Assembly: GCF_000159955.1 (NCBI RefSeq)
Contig: NZ_GG695982.1
Location: 66,001 to 106,525 of the forward strand
Direction of reading: 5' to 3'
Length of the DNA: 40,525 nt
From: Paenibacillus sp. oral taxon 786 str. D14
GTDB taxonomy: Bacteria; Bacillota; Bacilli; Paenibacillales; Paenibacillaceae
In this document: piece by piece, positions 26,662 to 35,600 of the stretch
Position numbering within the stretch: the stretch's first letter is position 1
Layout of the letters: every line of letters begins with the position of its first letter
Program-made: the position numbers and the translations under genes
Notes under the pieces: generated by a model
Seen by the model: the letters and a program-made list of their open reading frames with translations, nothing else
Told to the model about the DNA's origin: nothing
Database searches by the model: none

Positions 26662-28233
26662 ATGTATACTGCCGTACTTGTAGACGACGAACCCCTCGTA
26701 TTGAGAGGGCTGCATAAACATCCTGTGTGGGATCAACTGCAGATCCATGTGGCCGGAGCCTTTAACAACGGGCTGCAGGCGCTAGAATTTATTAAATCCT
26801 ATCACGCGGACATTCTGATCACGGATATCCGCATGCCCCTGATGTCGGGGTTGGAGCTTGCCAAGCAGTGCAGGCAATGGGATGAACATATGAAGATCGT
26901 CATGATCAGCGGCTATGAGGATTTTTCTTATGCGAAACAAGCGCTGAGCATGAATGTGAAGGATTACCTGCTTAAGCCGATTGACGATGCGGAATTGCTG
27001 GACACCATGCAAAAAATCAGGGAACAGCTGGACGAAGAACGGAATATGAAGCGTATAAAGAACAGCTATCACGAATGGTTTCCCATTGCCAAAAATGAAA
27101 TGATCCGCCGTTGGATTGTGAACAATGAACTGTCCGCGGAATTGCTGCACCTGTTCCAAGACCGGACCATGCCGCAAGAAGAGGGCATGCTTCGGGTAGC
27201 CATCGTCGAATTGGATGATCTGACCCTGAAGAAAAGCCTGGTAGCTGTCGATCAACAGGCTGAGCTTGCGCAGGGCGCGATGAATGAGATCATCGTTTTT
27301 TTTCAGCAGCAGAATTTGCATTATTATACGAAACTGAACGAGAATCAGATCGCTGTGGTGCTGGAGAAGAAGCGGCAGGTCGAGGAGCTGGAAGTCCTGA
27401 TTAGGCAAGTCCGCAGCAAATCGTCCTTCACGATAACGGTCGGGCTGGGGAATGGCGTAGAAACGATGGACAACCTGAGCCGTTCTTACATTGAAGCGGC
27501 CGACTGTCTCCATGCCAAAATGTATCTGGGCAAGAATCGCCTGATAACCACCTCCCAGGTCCAGCAGGAGATGATCAACAATACGAAGGATCTGGATGAG
27601 ATTATCGCGGTGCTGCTTGAAGCAGTCTCACAGTATAACGTGCTCGGGGTCTATGATTCAATCAAGGAATTTGTCTCCTGTGCGTCTTCCCTGGAGGGGA
27701 ATGTCCTCCCTCGAAATATTGCGCTCCATCTAATTGCCCGAATTGCCGGATTTCTGGATGAACTGAATCTGAGTTTGCAAGATATTCCGGAGTTGGGGTT
27801 GAATCAACTGGACCGGCTGCTGCACTTTGAAACGCTGGAGGATATTGAAAAATGGCTTCGAAAAAATCTGTTTATTATATCGGAGTACCTGTACTTCAAT
27901 CGGAACAAAAAGAGGAATAAATTGATTCAAGGCATCGAGGATTATATTCTTCGGAATTTGGGGGGGGAGATTACCCTGAAAAAGGTGGCCAGCCATTTTT
28001 CCTTCACTCCGAACTATATGGGACGGATTTTTAAGGAGGAGACCGGAGAAAACTTCAGCGATTATGTCGTGCGCATCCGTTTGAAGAAGGCGGCTGAACT
28101 GCTGCGGGAGCATCCGGGCATGAAAATTTATGAGGCAGCCTATGCGACAGGATTTAATCATCTTCCTTATTTCACCAAGCTGTTCAAAGAATCGTTCGGG
28201 GTCTCTCCCAGCGAATACCGGAGCAAATCCTGA
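26662..28233 (+). CDS. response regulator with AraC-type output (YesN type)
   Basis: ATG at 26662 is preferred to the GTG at 26653, which forms part of the GAGGTG ribosome site. The 523-residue protein has a receiver domain with the acidic pair DDE near residue 8 and the phospho-acceptor D55 in LITDIRMP, a middle region, and C-terminal AraC helix-turn-helix motifs (FSFTPNYMGRIFKEETGENF and IYEAAYATGFNHLPYFTKLF). Its stop overlaps the kinase start. Such pairs normally control the neighbouring Lpl-type importer, here the one just upstream. Confidence 0.92.
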   Translation: MYTAVLVDDEPLVLRGLHKHPVWDQLQIHVAGAFNNGLQALEFIKSYHADILITDIRMPLMSGLELAKQCRQWDEHMKIVMISGYEDFSYAKQALSMNVKDYLLKPIDDAELLDTMQKIREQLDEERNMKRIKNSYHEWFPIAKNEMIRRWIVNNELSAELLHLFQDRTMPQEEGMLRVAIVELDDLTLKKSLVAVDQQAELAQGAMNEIIVFFQQQNLHYYTKLNENQIAVVLEKKRQVEELEVLIRQVRSKSSFTITVGLGNGVETMDNLSRSYIEAADCLHAKMYLGKNRLITTSQVQQEMINNTKDLDEIIAVLLEAVSQYNVLGVYDSIKEFVSCASSLEGNVLPRNIALHLIARIAGFLDELNLSLQDIPELGLNQLDRLLHFETLEDIEKWLRKNLFIISEYLYFNRNKKRNKLIQGIEDYILRNLGGEITLKKVASHFSFTPNYMGRIFKEETGENFSDYVVRIRLKKAAELLREHPGMKIYEAAYATGFNHLPYFTKLFKESFGVSPSEYRSKS

Positions 28234-29978
28234 TGAGACTGCCCAATTTGCAAAAGTACTTAATCAAATCCAACTACAAGCTGCTGGCGCTTATTCTTTT
28301 GATTGTATTGCTGCCTATTATTACGCTCGGAACCTATTCGTACAAAACCTCCCAGCAAGCTGTCTATGACCGCAATCTGCTTGATATGCAGCGTTCTCTG
28401 GATCTGATCTCCGAGGGAGTCGCCTACAGGATGAAAGAGGTAGAGTTCATCGCGGATTTCATTGTCTATGATGAAACGCTGCAGTCGTATATGAAAATGG
28501 AGAAGGATGGTTATACGAACTACGAGTTTCTCAACAAATATTTGCATCCCAAGTTATATAATGCGACCTTGAACAAACAGATGAATCTTCAGATTCAATT
28601 GTACGTCGGGGAAGGCATGCTGCCTGAGGTCTATGATGGGCATGGGCCTGATCTGGATCCGTTGCGGCTGGGGAAAACCTATCAGATTTATTCGACAGAC
28701 AAGCTAGAGGGATCTGATTTGCAGCTGTATTATCCCCGGGATATGGTGGTCGATATTACCCGATCAACGCGATGGGAGCAGATTGATAATGACAAGATTT
28801 TCAATAATATTTCCTATGTCGTTCCTCTTGTGGACTTGGTCAATTTGCGCGCTATTGGCATGGTGAGAATTGTTGCTCATGTAGAGGATATATTCCGGCT
28901 GGAGCGTGATGATTCGAATATTGCCGGTTATGTCGTTCTGAATCAGAACCGAGAGATTGTGAATTCCATGGACAATGGAAAGGCAGGCCTGACCTGGAGT
29001 GCCCTTGCACAAGAGGATGTGGTGACCCTGTTCCATGAGATTAAAGGAATGGAGTGGAAGCTGGCGGAGTATGTCCCCAGGGCCGTCCTTTCCGAGAAAA
29101 TCGGCAGTTTGAAGGCGGCAACGATCTGGATCTGCCTGATTAGCTTCATTGTATTGTTCTTCTTGGCTTACTTGGTCACGCTTACCTTGTCCAAGAAGGT
29201 GCATCGCATCCTGAAGTTGGTCCGCTCCTTCCAGGACGGGGATTTCAGCCGAAAAATCGCGGTGGAGGGCAGAGACGAATTTTCGGACATTTCAGCCGCG
29301 CTGAACAGTATGGGCAGTCATGTGGATCAGCTGATTCAGGACCTGTACATCAGCAAGCTCGAGGTGAAGGATGCCGAGCTCCGGACGCTTCAGGCCCAGA
29401 TCAATCCGCACTTTCTTTATAATACTTTATCCGCCATTCAAACCTTGGCTTCGATGAATGAGACGGACCGGCTCAAGCAAATGGTATCGGGTCTGGCCCG
29501 ATTCTATCGGCTGACGCTCAATGACGGGAAATTTATGATTTCCGTGGAAAAGGAGCTCGCCCAGGTGAAGGAGTACCTGCAAATTCAACAGATCCGTCAT
29601 GAGCATCTGTTGAATTACAAAATGATCATCGATCCGCAAGTCAATGAATATACGACAATTAAGCTGATCCTTCAGCCTTTTGTAGAAAACTGCATCGAGC
29701 ATGCCTGGCGGGAGGATGGGCATGATCTGTATGTGGAAGTAGAGGCGCTGCAGGTGAAAGAGGAAATTCACTTCTATATCCGGGATAACGGAAGAGGAAT
29801 CGAGCCTCATGTAATGGAGGATATTTTTAACCCGAATAATGAAAAGGTCGGCTACGGAATTATTAATGTCAGCGAACGAATTCGATTACAATACGGCGCG
29901 TCTTACGGTGTTCATATTTCGTGCCGACCGGGCAAAGGAACCTGCGTATGGATCCGCATTCCCGCCGTACAATCTTGA
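28233..29978 (+). CDS. sensor histidine kinase (YesM type)
   Basis: The start codon overlaps the regulator's stop (TGATG). The 581-residue membrane protein has a first membrane segment at about 14-34, an extracellular sensor of about 260 residues, a second segment at about 294-316, a HAMP linker, the His_kinase domain with the phosphorylated H393 in QINPHFLYNTL, and an ATP-binding domain (LQPFVENCIEHAW, RDNGRGI). It should phosphorylate the YesN-type partner when an external sugar, perhaps carried by the lipoprotein, is sensed. Confidence 0.92.
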   Translation: MRLPNLQKYLIKSNYKLLALILLIVLLPIITLGTYSYKTSQQAVYDRNLLDMQRSLDLISEGVAYRMKEVEFIADFIVYDETLQSYMKMEKDGYTNYEFLNKYLHPKLYNATLNKQMNLQIQLYVGEGMLPEVYDGHGPDLDPLRLGKTYQIYSTDKLEGSDLQLYYPRDMVVDITRSTRWEQIDNDKIFNNISYVVPLVDLVNLRAIGMVRIVAHVEDIFRLERDDSNIAGYVVLNQNREIVNSMDNGKAGLTWSALAQEDVVTLFHEIKGMEWKLAEYVPRAVLSEKIGSLKAATIWICLISFIVLFFLAYLVTLTLSKKVHRILKLVRSFQDGDFSRKIAVEGRDEFSDISAALNSMGSHVDQLIQDLYISKLEVKDAELRTLQAQINPHFLYNTLSAIQTLASMNETDRLKQMVSGLARFYRLTLNDGKFMISVEKELAQVKEYLQIQQIRHEHLLNYKMIIDPQVNEYTTIKLILQPFVENCIEHAWREDGHDLYVEVEALQVKEEIHFYIRDNGRGIEPHVMEDIFNPNNEKVGYGIINVSERIRLQYGASYGVHISCRPGKGTCVWIRIPAVQS

Positions 29979-30014
29979 ATTCGGGAACAGAATAAGGGGA
30001 GAGGGGAATGTACG

Positions 30015-31820
30015 ATGTTAGATTCAACAAAAATTCAATTGGAAGACTGGACATGGAAGACCGGAGAAGATGGAAGGCAGCGATATTGCAACGAGGTTCT
30101 GCTGCAGGGCTTCAAGTTCTATCGTGTAAGGTTAAGCTTGAAGACTGGCTGCGCGGGCACTCTGGCTATTGAAGTGGAGGAGAGCTTGCGTGCTTCTGTT
30201 CGTTATCCGGTCAGACCGCCGGTGAAATTCGCGGCAGGAGAGGTCGAGCTTGAGGTGGATTTCTATCTGGAATCCCCGCTGGAGATTCAAATCCAAATCG
30301 TACTTTCACTGGAACAAAGCAAGGATGATCTTGACGGTAAAAGGGGGCTGTCGGTTGGACAGGCAAGCCTTCGGGAAATGCCGTCTCCCGAACAGGTAAG
30401 AGAAACGGCTGAGATCAAGTTGGATGCCTCCAAGCACGTGATTGAGAATTATAAGGGAATGGGCGTTCAGTGGGATCCGTTTACCGACTACCCGCTGGAT
30501 GAGCAGCAGTGGAGCAAATTGTCGGCTCGTCTGAACCATCTAAAGCCGGCCTTTTTGCGTACTATGATTTACGGGAACTTTTACTGCAGAGGATTTCATG
30601 ACGACGGAGGTCCTATTTTTGATTTTGAAAATCAGGAGTACATGCAGCCGTTATATCGGCTTCTGGATTATGCGCAGGACCACCAAATTCCCATTGTTTT
30701 TGGAGAATGGGAGCCTCCTATTAAATTTGTCGGCACCCCGCTGGCCGGGATTGACGCTGACGATCCAAGATGGACGGAGATGATCGGCGGCCTGCTGCAG
30801 CATCTGATTGTCGTCAGAAAATATACGGTGATCCGGTATTACGACATGGTGAACGAGGTGAATCAGCCTTGGTCCCTGGTAGCCGATTTTGCCAAATGGC
30901 AGACCGGAGTTCGGCTATTGAAGAGCAAGCTGGCTGAGCTGGGACTGGACTCGCAGATCGAAGTGATCGGTCCGGGATCCGTATGGGACCCGGATTGGAT
31001 CAAGGAATCGGTAGATCAAATGCATGACGTGCTTGATGCGTACGATATTCATATTTACGCCGATTACAATACGGTAGTCAGCGGCGAGATGGAGCGCATC
31101 TTCGCAGCGAAAAAGGAGTATGTCGTCCTGCATGATCCGTCGGGCAACAAGAAGGATTTCTATCTGACTGAGGCGGGCATGCTGACCGGGAAGACAGACG
31201 GAGACTCCCAGCCCCAGGTGAAGCAATTCTGGTATGGGGTCAGCATGGCTGATCTTGCCGCTCAGAGCATGCGAAGCGGATTAAACGGAATCGCGATCTG
31301 GGATTTGGATGACGCCATGCACGGCCAGGATAACGGTTATGACAAGATGGATGCAAGATCCATGAAGCAATGGGGATTTTGGAATTCGTGGGGCGATAAG
31401 CTGGGCGTCCCGGAGGCTGAGCATATTCGGCCGCACTATTTTGTCTGGTCCTTGATGACTCATTTATTTCCCAAAGGTTCGCAAATTCTCGCTTCCGGCG
31501 ATTCCGGGCTTGATGGATTAAGAAGCGTCGGAATGAAGTGGGTATCGGGCGGCAAGCTCGATATGACTTATATGATCGTCAATAATTCGGTGACTCCCCG
31601 TATCGTGAAACTACGGGCAGAAGGAGTCTCGGAACCGGCAATATTTTTGCGCGAGTATCGTTATTTTGAGGATGATCAAAGAACCGATCGCTTCGGGTAC
31701 CCTCTTCCATCGGGTATCCGAAGCAATGTGGACTTGGACAAGGGGATTGAAGTTGATCTTCCAGGACGAGGGGTAGTCATCTTGACTACCATGGAAACGG
31801 GATCAGGAAAGAAAGAATAG
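30015..31820 (+). CDS. intracellular clan GH-A glycosidase, family unassigned
   Basis: The 601-residue protein starts behind GAGGGG and follows the kinase by 36 bp, so it may be the third gene of that operon. Residues about 1-140 look like a beta-sandwich; about 150-480 form a probable TIM barrel with acid/base candidate E281 in DMVNEVNQPW and nucleophile candidate E386 in FYLTEAGML, 105 residues apart as in clan GH-A retaining enzymes. A C-terminal beta domain follows (about 500-600). There is no signal peptide. It recalls GH39/GH5-like enzymes, but I cannot assign a family or substrate; a mannoside-related role comes from position only. Confidence 0.7.
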   Translation: MLDSTKIQLEDWTWKTGEDGRQRYCNEVLLQGFKFYRVRLSLKTGCAGTLAIEVEESLRASVRYPVRPPVKFAAGEVELEVDFYLESPLEIQIQIVLSLEQSKDDLDGKRGLSVGQASLREMPSPEQVRETAEIKLDASKHVIENYKGMGVQWDPFTDYPLDEQQWSKLSARLNHLKPAFLRTMIYGNFYCRGFHDDGGPIFDFENQEYMQPLYRLLDYAQDHQIPIVFGEWEPPIKFVGTPLAGIDADDPRWTEMIGGLLQHLIVVRKYTVIRYYDMVNEVNQPWSLVADFAKWQTGVRLLKSKLAELGLDSQIEVIGPGSVWDPDWIKESVDQMHDVLDAYDIHIYADYNTVVSGEMERIFAAKKEYVVLHDPSGNKKDFYLTEAGMLTGKTDGDSQPQVKQFWYGVSMADLAAQSMRSGLNGIAIWDLDDAMHGQDNGYDKMDARSMKQWGFWNSWGDKLGVPEAEHIRPHYFVWSLMTHLFPKGSQILASGDSGLDGLRSVGMKWVSGGKLDMTYMIVNNSVTPRIVKLRAEGVSEPAIFLREYRYFEDDQRTDRFGYPLPSGIRSNVDLDKGIEVDLPGRGVVILTTMETGSGKKE

Positions 31821-31962
31821 AAGCTTGCGGCCAGAAGCTACAATATTCTGTTTTCTGCATTGATATTCTTTGATTTGCTTTCATGCATATGATGTCTATT
31901 TTTGATGTGTTACATTGATCGAAAGAGAGCTGAATTTACAGCATAAAGAGAGGGAGATAGAA

Positions 31963-32352
31963 ATGAAACCGAACTTCCGTTATTTGGACAAACCGGCGCT
32001 TGCACCTGTTCCAGGCTGTGACTGGGCGGACAAAATGGTCCTCAACCCGGCAATTGTCAAAGATCCGGCATCAGATAAAATTCATATGTTATTCCGGGCA
32101 ACAGGCCCATGGCCGCAAAAGAGGAGAGAAGGTTGTCATGACCCTTATCCGATCTTCCTGGGCTATGCAACAAGCGACGATCTGGGTTTGACTTGGGATG
32201 CGGATTTTTCCCGGCCCGCATTGGCGCCTGCCCTGGGTTATGAGGAACACGAGCTTTATACGACCGACATTTATGGCAACCGAGTCCGCAACTATGCTAA
32301 TGGATGTGTCGAAGATCCGAGGATTTTCGAGGTGGAAGGTGAGCTCCGATGA
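31963..32352 (+). pseudogene. GH130 gene fragment (N-terminal third)
   Basis: ATG at 31963 behind GAGAGGGAG starts a protein closely matching the first 127 residues of the GH130 enzyme at 21426, including the conserved Asp region GCVEDPRIFEVE. After GEL the similarity stops at about 32346, the frame ends two codons later, and sequence for a permease C-terminus begins in another frame. Only the first blade or so of the propeller remains, so it cannot be active. Differences from the intact paralogue include many synonymous changes, so the two copies diverged before the deletion. Confidence 0.9.
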
Positions 32353-32524
32353 AGGAATGCGCCCGCTCACCTCTGGATTATATTTATTTGTTGGTCAGTT
32401 ATCCGTAAATTTGACTGTACTGGTTGCAGGTATTCTGTTGGTTTCCACTCCTTTGATAGTGATCTATTTATTATTGCAACGATTCATTATCGCAGGGATT
32501 ACCGGCGGAGCAGTTAAAGGGTGA
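32341..32524 (+). pseudogene. ABC sugar permease fragment (C-terminal 58 codons)
   Basis: From about 32345 the frame ending at 32524 encodes SSDEGMRPLTSGLYLFVGQ, one hydrophobic membrane segment and the family-typical end FIIAGITGGAVKG of MalG/AraQ-type permeases. The front of that gene is missing and the GH130 fragment is joined directly to it. GAGCTC at 32341-32346 fits both parents and may be the recombination point. Confidence 0.85.
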
Positions 32525-32968
32525 AAAATAGCCAGAAGAGAAATGAACCAGCCAACTGGCTGGTTCATTTGCGTTATAGAGTGCTTATTTGAAACGATTT
32601 ATGCACGAAGGCTCTCCGAACGGCGAACCGTGGCTGCCTAATTGGAAATTTGTGACTCCAAGAAAGGCGTGGCGGCGGAATGATGCTGGATGCAGACCGT
32701 AATGAGGTTAAATTGCATATGAGTGGGGGAAGTATGACGCGAACAAAATTTTGGGTGAATAACAGCCGCGCTTTCGGCTGAAGAACGTGAGCTTATCGTC
32801 GAGCATTTGAGTAAGGGGGTTTCTTCTGGGAATGTAATTCAAAATAGGAATTTCAGCCAAGCCTAGCGATTTTTCAAAGAAAATACCCTTCCTTAACAAA
32901 AACATTGAAAAATGTTGAAGGAACAAGTATGCTAGTAATACTAGTTACAAGGAAGGAAGATTTTGGGG
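32525..32968. other. non-coding stretch with hairpin, debris and LacI promoter
   Basis: A perfect 13-bp stem with an AACT loop (32541-32570) lacks a strong T run but probably ends the permease fragment's transcript. No intact gene is present up to 32968; a short frame near 32768-32866 (reading LSAEERELIVEHL) may be debris of a lost gene. A promoter for the LacI gene is TTGAAA (32905-32910), 17 bp, TATGCT (32928-32933), with the small palindrome CTAGT-AAT-ACTAG (32932-32944) overlapping the -10, a possible autoregulatory site. Confidence 0.5.
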
Positions 32969-34021
32969 ATGAAGAAGGTTACCTTGCAAGTCATTGCCGA
33001 TCGCTTGAATGTGTCTAAAGCGCTCGTGTCCAAAGCGCTATCCAATGACCCGGCCGTCAACGATGAAACCCGGGAGACGATCTGGAAGACGGCTGAGGAG
33101 ATGGGATATCGCTTCAAGCATCAGCGCAAGAGTAATATTACGGCGGACAAAACCGGTATTTTAGCGGTGTTGATGCCTCGTGCCTATCTCGATGATATGG
33201 AGTATTGGGGCAAAGTCATTCATGGGATTGAAAAAGAGCTAGAAATTCATAACTTCAGCATGATCTTATCCAGCATAGATATCGCGCTTGAGCCCGGTGA
33301 AGGGCTGCCGTCCAGTATTTCGGACAAGAAGGCGGACGGCGCTATTGTAATGGGCCATTTGCCGGACAGCTACATGAACTATTTGAAATCGATTTCTTTT
33401 CCGTTCGTGATGGTTGACGCGAATATTCTGGACTCCTCCATTAACCATGTGCTTGCCAATAACTTTCTTGGAGCTTATCAAGCTACGATGTATTTGCTCC
33501 AATCGGGTCATAGCCGGCTGGGTTTTGTAGGCGATCAGGAAACCTCCTGGAGCTTTCATGAGCGTTACCGGGGATTTGAAGAAGCCGTCCGAACATTTAA
33601 CCGGAAAGCCAAGTCGGGAGAACTGGCTTCTTTTGAGGTAATTGAAGGGGTGGGCGTTAGCGGCAAAGGCATGTATGTTACCAAAGAGTTCGGAGAGGTG
33701 CTGAAGCGGCAGGTCACGTCGGAGAATCCACTGACGGCTCTGTTTTGCGCCAACGACCTGACGGCGTTTGAGTCCTTGAAGCTGCTTGGAGAATGGGGTA
33801 TTTCATGTCCGGAACAGGTTTCGGTGGTCGGATTCGATGATCTGACCTTGACGGAGCTGATGCAGCCGAGATTGACTACGGTACGCGTGCCAAAGGCCGA
33901 TATCGGATGCAGGGCGGCGCAAATGGCGCTCCGCTGCATCCGGAACCCGGAAGCTACGGCAGAGCATGTGCTGCTGAGCACCCAACTGATTGAGCGGGCA
34001 TCGGTGAAAAAATGGAGATAA
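32969..34021 (+). CDS. LacI-family regulator of the second importer block
   Basis: ATG at 32969 follows GGAAGGAAG by nine bases and gives the usual start MKKVTLQ; the TTG at 32963 is less well placed. The 350-residue protein has a LacI helix-turn-helix (LQVIADRLNVSKALVSKALS) and an effector domain ending VVGFDDLTLTELMQPRLTTV. It resembles the LacI protein at 8231 in the DNA-binding part only loosely. It is upstream of, and in line with, the importer at 34196, whose promoter carries a palindrome it may bind. Confidence 0.9.
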   Translation: MKKVTLQVIADRLNVSKALVSKALSNDPAVNDETRETIWKTAEEMGYRFKHQRKSNITADKTGILAVLMPRAYLDDMEYWGKVIHGIEKELEIHNFSMILSSIDIALEPGEGLPSSISDKKADGAIVMGHLPDSYMNYLKSISFPFVMVDANILDSSINHVLANNFLGAYQATMYLLQSGHSRLGFVGDQETSWSFHERYRGFEEAVRTFNRKAKSGELASFEVIEGVGVSGKGMYVTKEFGEVLKRQVTSENPLTALFCANDLTAFESLKLLGEWGISCPEQVSVVGFDDLTLTELMQPRLTTVRVPKADIGCRAAQMALRCIRNPEATAEHVLLSTQLIERASVKKWR

Positions 34022-34036
34022 GCTGAGCAGGGAAAG

Positions 34037-34067
34037 GGCGTCTGCACCAATTGCAGGCGTCTTTTTT
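34037..34067 (+). terminator. terminator after the second LacI gene
   Basis: A 10-bp stem with two G-T pairs (34037-34046 with 34052-34061) is followed by TTTTTT. Confidence 0.8.
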
Positions 34068-34129
34068 ATGTCGGATCATAATATTTTGTATAAATTAATT
34101 AAAATAAATTTAAGAAGATATTAAAAGTG

Positions 34130-34178
34130 TTGAAACAATAATTGAATTATGTTAAAATCAATGCTGTAAGCGATATCA
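34130..34178 (+). promoter_or_regulatory. importer promoter with operator-like palindrome and cre site
   Basis: TTGAAA (34130-34135), 17 bp, TAAAAT (34153-34158). The spacer holds the perfect odd palindrome ATAATT-G-AATTAT (34138-34150), a candidate site for the LacI protein just upstream. TGTAAGCGATATCA (34165-34178) fits all positions of the CcpA cre consensus and lies across the expected transcription start. Confidence 0.75.
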
Positions 34179-34195
34179 TTTTAGGGGGAAGCAGA

Positions 34196-35512
34196 ATGAA
34201 GAAAAAGTGGATGTCTTTGCTGGCAGTTGTTATGCTTACAGGTCTTCTTAGTGCTTGCGGTAGCAGCGGCGGCAATAGCAGCAATGAAGCTAACGGGAAC
34301 CAAACCAACCTGAACAACGGTAACACGGGAACACAGACGGAGCAGCCGGCCGAGCCGGAGATCAGCGGTACAGTCACCTTCTTGACGAACCGCACGGACA
34401 TGATCGGAAAGGAATATGACGATTATGCCAAACGCTTCAAAGAAAAATATCCGAACGCAGAGATCAAATTCGAAGCAGTTACCGACCTGGATAAGACGAC
34501 GAAGCTTCGCATTTCTTCCGGTGAATTTCCTGACATTGTCCTGATTCCAACCATTCCAAATTCCGATCTGCCGAAATATTTTGCACCGCTGGATGATCTC
34601 GGTTTGACGGATAAGATTTATTTCAAAGATTTCAAATCTTATGAAGGCCAGCTGTACGGAATTTCCGTAGGTGCCAGCACCACGGGTATTGTCTACAACA
34701 AAAAGGCGTTCGCAGACGCGGGAATTACTGAAATTCCAAAAACGCTGGATGAGTTCTATGCCGCTTGCGAGAAGCTGAAGGCTAACGGAGTAGTACCTCT
34801 TGCTTCCAACTTCAAGGACCAATGGACGCTGTATCCTTGGATTTCCGAGGTCCCGATTTCGTTTGCAGGCAATGCGAACCTGAACAATGACCGGGTGGAG
34901 AGCGACACGCCTTATACGATGGACAACGCATACGGACAGGGCTTAACCATCATCCGCACGATGTATGAAAAGGGCTACCTGGAGCCGGACGTGAACTCCA
35001 CGAACTGGGAGCAGTCGAAGAAAGACCTCGCCAGCGGCAAGTTTGCTATGTATATGCTAGGAAACTGGGTGATTCCTCAGGTTATCGACAGCGGAACGGC
35101 CTCGGACAATGTAGGCTTCTTCCCGCTTCCTTACGACAACAGCGGTACCTTGAACGTTGTGCTTGCACCGGACTGGGCTTATGGCGTCAACAAGAACAGC
35201 AAAAACCTTGAGACAGCGAAAGCCTTTGTAAAATGGATGATCGAAGAATCCGGATTCGACGACTTCGCCGGCTTCATTCCGATTCTGAAGGACAAAGAAC
35301 CTGCTGTTCCGCAGCTCGCAGAATTCAACAGCTATAACCCGACTTATATTGAAGCCGTCTCCGATACCAATGAAGCGACGGAAGTGAATAACAAAGCACA
35401 GATCACCAAGGAAGCGCTCGTCCAAGAATTTGTGCTGGCCAAGGACCCGCAGGAAGTTCTCGACAAGTACAATAGTGCATGGGCTAAGGCGAAACAGGCG
35501 GTAATGAAATAA
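34196..35512 (+). CDS. sugar-binding lipoprotein of the second importer (MalE/MsmE type)
   Basis: ATG at 34196 behind TAGGGGGAA. The 438-residue protein has a lipoprotein signal peptide with Cys21 in LLSACGS, a Ser/Asn/Gly-rich tether and a family-1 binding-protein fold (SSGEFPDIVLIPT, GISVGASTTGIVYNKKAF, KFAMYMLGNWVIPQ). It is smaller than the first importer's binding protein and of a different branch, so the two systems probably prefer different oligosaccharides. First gene of a binding protein-permease-permease-GH5 operon. Confidence 0.9.
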   Translation: MKKKWMSLLAVVMLTGLLSACGSSGGNSSNEANGNQTNLNNGNTGTQTEQPAEPEISGTVTFLTNRTDMIGKEYDDYAKRFKEKYPNAEIKFEAVTDLDKTTKLRISSGEFPDIVLIPTIPNSDLPKYFAPLDDLGLTDKIYFKDFKSYEGQLYGISVGASTTGIVYNKKAFADAGITEIPKTLDEFYAACEKLKANGVVPLASNFKDQWTLYPWISEVPISFAGNANLNNDRVESDTPYTMDNAYGQGLTIIRTMYEKGYLEPDVNSTNWEQSKKDLASGKFAMYMLGNWVIPQVIDSGTASDNVGFFPLPYDNSGTLNVVLAPDWAYGVNKNSKNLETAKAFVKWMIEESGFDDFAGFIPILKDKEPAVPQLAEFNSYNPTYIEAVSDTNEATEVNNKAQITKEALVQEFVLAKDPQEVLDKYNSAWAKAKQAVMK

Positions 35513-35531
35513 TTGTAGAAGATACGGCTGG

Positions 35532-35564
35532 GCGGGTTATTCGGGGGATCCCGAGTAATCCGCT
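35532..35564 (+). other. intercistronic stem-loop between binding protein and permease
   Basis: GCGGGTTATTCGGG (35532-35545) can pair imperfectly with CCCGAGTAATCCGC (from 35550). There is no T run, so transcription can continue. Such hairpins after a binding-protein gene commonly protect that part of the mRNA and raise its level over the permeases. Confidence 0.55.
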
Positions 35565-35600
35565 TCTGCTTCAAGCTGTAACCGGAATGGAGTGAACGGA

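Noticed and set aside
26782..27513. 243-codon minus-strand ORF opposite the response regulator
   Set aside because: Shadow frame of a clear receiver/AraC protein; no motif and unusual composition.
32198..32524. 108-codon ORF as an intact small membrane protein
   Set aside because: Its first half is the GH130 fragment read in the wrong frame; only the last 58 codons, a permease tail, are genuine.
32588..32601. cre-like TGAAACGATTTATG
   Set aside because: The last two positions do not fit the consensus (TG instead of CA), and no promoter is close by.
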